Positions 40,001-41,251 of a stretch of DNA of 41,251 nt are shown here, one piece after another; within the stretch, counting starts at the first letter, position 1, and every line of letters starts with the position of its first letter. Where the stretch lies: contig REAS01000045.1 in NCBI GenBank assembly GCA_004294495.1, positions 1 through 41,251 on the forward strand. Reading direction: 5' to 3'. Made by a program: the position numbers and the translations under genes. The DNA is from Sphingobacteriales bacterium. GTDB lineage: Bacteria; Bacteroidota; Bacteroidia; Sphingobacteriales; Sphingobacteriaceae. The notes below the pieces were generated by a model. The model ran no database searches and was not told where the DNA came from. It worked only from the letters and a program-made list of their open reading frames with translations.

Positions 40001-40770
40001 TTACTATAAGTGGGCCTAACGTTGCTATATTACCTGCATCTGGTTTACAAACCGATGTCTTCAATTGTACAATTACATCAATTCCCAATGCTGTAATTTA
40101 TTATACTATCGATGGTAGTATTCCCACAACAACATCAATACTTTACACAGGGCCAATAGTAATTGATAGCTACGTAACTCAAATCAAAGCTTTAGCAATT
40201 AGAAATGGAAATGTTGGCGAAGTAAACACCGTAAACTATACTATTAATAAGCCAGCCATAAGTATAAGCCCTAATGGTGCAACTGCACAAAAAGAAGTAA
40301 GTGTTAGTATTGCCAGTAGTTTACCAAACTCCATAATATACTATACGTTAGATGGTACAACCCCTACCGCAGCGTCGTTAATTTACACCGTACCACTAAT
40401 ACTTAAAAGTAATGTTACCCTAAAAACTTATGCGGCAAAAGGCCAGTTACAAACAGATGTAAATGAAGCGGTATTTAATATAACTTTAGATACCAAGCTA
40501 ATTGCACTATACCCTAACCCCACAACTAATGGCCAATTTTCTTTACGTTTTAACAGGCCACAGCAAGGTCAAAAAGTGCAAGTGATGCTATATAATAATC
40601 TAGGTAAATTAATTTTCAAAAAAAATGTGACCATGGTAAGTTTTGCGACCCAAGAGGAAGCATTTAACCTTTCGTTTTTAAAGCCAGGCAACTATTTTAT
40701 TAAATTAAAAACAGTTTCGGCTCATATTAATAATTTGGTAAACGAGGATATTAAATTATTAGTGAAGTAG
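37033..40770 (+). CDS. secreted parallel beta-helix protein with six chitobiase-C-like repeats and T9SS type-A tail
   Basis: DUF1565-like start 'GDGSLANPFKTIQQAADVAQPGDVVNIRTGIYREEV'; six 'xIYYTxDGxxPTxxSxxYxxPI' modules; C-term 'LYPNPTTNGQFSLRF...LSFLKPGNYFIKLKT'. Confidence 0.9.
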   Translation: MCFLKKTTICLFTIFLLVVANHTYAKDFFVSAANTQLGDGSLANPFKTIQQAADVAQPGDVVNIRTGIYREEVKMATDGVTYQSYLNESVTINGTEMLKNWTQIPKSAVYQTTMDFNAPDNESLRHPSNQLFVDQKMIQFARWPNQTSNNLCIPTDAIAEDISVAGNFVTFTVASFNEPDGRWVGATIFLNLSISGNDGQGWTGQVTATSQANHTITFNNRAKPNLQYGPYQMGEQTEFYLFNPTMAGVEATGGVTALLSPGEWWKSGNAVYVCTPNGLAPSEDIFGNNLVEAKKRKFAFTSSSATDNRSDYTIKKLNLFACTISTDIFSDLRNNTIVDDAHNITFDGLNAKYLTHFTNSGGNWQSQWYGRSGFIMSGRNNVIKNCNIQYSAGPGICLLGTGNKILNNTISEVNYACSNAGAISTSYVCIDGEIGYNNIFNTTVMGINFGGLTNSDSNKKGIGRIHHNRIYDCLLRSNDSGYIDATGIEGNWGRMDHNFLYKTFSPKGRYPKAAYGFYFDFNPGKWFVDHNVVYGIEESMLINTSNLLSIYNNTFISPNSSEGNIEDSFNYGIGDTIRNNILSTPQISSSISSAIVSNNLLSANSKANALFQNAPQRNYQLKNTATDAIDKGVNYFTFNDLYTGNVDLGAYEYGTTPWTVGPTTNLPPTIIPNSGDFVNSTPVNFKTDIFGTNVTIRYTINGTTPNLNSPIFTQPFTITDTSLVKAIVFVDNVAVTEIASANIYVTQLADILPIDVIISKPTGTYPVQTFVTISSTGPDVKEIRYTLDGTEPTKYSLNYGGSLIVINETTTIKAKAFGKLITSDIKTAIFTIVGPTVNISPNGGVVEAQTTVTLTPSHFGSTIYFTLDGSIPTTASTIYTNPININNTTTINAIATSNNLIGDVATASFVTSSLQNVVFSPSGGNFIDNVGVSLTTGISNATIYYTTNGETPTTLSTLYNSQPIKVEQTQTIKALAISNTVVGNVTQAVFTISGPNVAILPASGLQTDVFNCTITSIPNAVIYYTIDGSIPTTTSILYTGPIVIDSYVTQIKALAIRNGNVGEVNTVNYTINKPAISISPNGATAQKEVSVSIASSLPNSIIYYTLDGTTPTAASLIYTVPLILKSNVTLKTYAAKGQLQTDVNEAVFNITLDTKLIALYPNPTTNGQFSLRFNRPQQGQKVQVMLYNNLGKLIFKKNVTMVSFATQEEAFNLSFLKPGNYFIKLKTVSAHINNLVNEDIKLLVK

Positions 40771-40880
40771 AAATTAACATTTAAATTATATTCATCTTTT
40801 GATTTGCTATTAATGCGAATTAAGAATCACGGTAACCAAACACATAAAAGCAACAACTTATTTCCCGAAAATATAGACAT

Positions 40881-41119
40881 TTAACTCTTTTGTTTTCGAA
40901 ACCAAACCGAATAATAGTTTTGAATAAATTGATAAATCACTTTGATCAAACTTGTTTTTCAGCGTAAACGCACAATAAGCAGATGGTCATAATCTCTTGG
41001 TCAATAAACTTTGGGATATCTTTATTTGTTAACCTTTTGCATTGATATTGTGGTGCTGTTTCATAATTATGGCAAAAAGTGAAATAAATTTCAACTAATT
41101 TTATATGTTGATTAACAAG
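40881..41119 (-). pseudogene. frameshifted N-terminal relic of a DDE-type transposase
   Basis: Minus strand reads 'NLVNQHIKLVEIYFTFCHNYETAPQYQCKRLTNKDIPKFIDQEIMTICLLCVYAEKQ', then in a shifted frame 'IKVIYQFIQNYYSVWFRKQKS*'; matches the 'FTDQEIMTIYLF..IKxIYxFxxxYxxxWFP' pattern of Bacteroidota IS transposases. Confidence 0.7.
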
Positions 41120-41251
41120 GTTTCTTTTTTAGCGCTTAGTAACAGTATATATACCAATGTCGTTTACTTAAGCAATATCTATATTCTTTTATACACCATA
41201 TTGTACAATTTTTTAGGTTTGTGATTTCGAGGGTTTTTTCTGTTTAATCTT

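Overview
This is an AT-rich Bacteroidota chromosomal window with mostly housekeeping genes in the first ~24.7 kb: trhO-like, an rluB/rsuA-family pseudouridine synthase, a multi-PAS hybrid-less histidine kinase, argH, proS, a FadL-like porin, dps, a LysM protein, udk, thyA, ispE, a lolD-like ATPase, gpmI and lon. From ~25 to 34.4 kb there is a type IX secretion (T9SS) surface cassette: two paralogous DUF11-like repeat proteins with type-B ('gliding motility-associated') C-terminal domains, a PorP/SprF-like protein and a PorE-like TPR/propeller/OmpA protein. An ABC-2 transporter pair and a beta-helix plus chitobiase-C-like repeat protein with a type-A T9SS tail follow. Main observations beyond routine annotation: (i) an A-B-C versus A-B-A-B-C module architecture in the two paralogs, with a 25-Gly tract in one and CxxC linkers in the other at the module junctions; (ii) a decayed C-terminal relic of a class I fructose-bisphosphate aldolase (3023-3324); (iii) a frameshifted transposase relic (40881-41119, minus); (iv) a 90-bp higher-order duplication in the disordered N-terminus of the pseudouridine synthase; (v) several TTG 'starts' in the ORF track that actually lie inside TAnnTTTG promoter motifs; (vi) palindromes and a partial sigma54-like site in intergenic regions. 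All family calls come from reading the translations; no database search was run.
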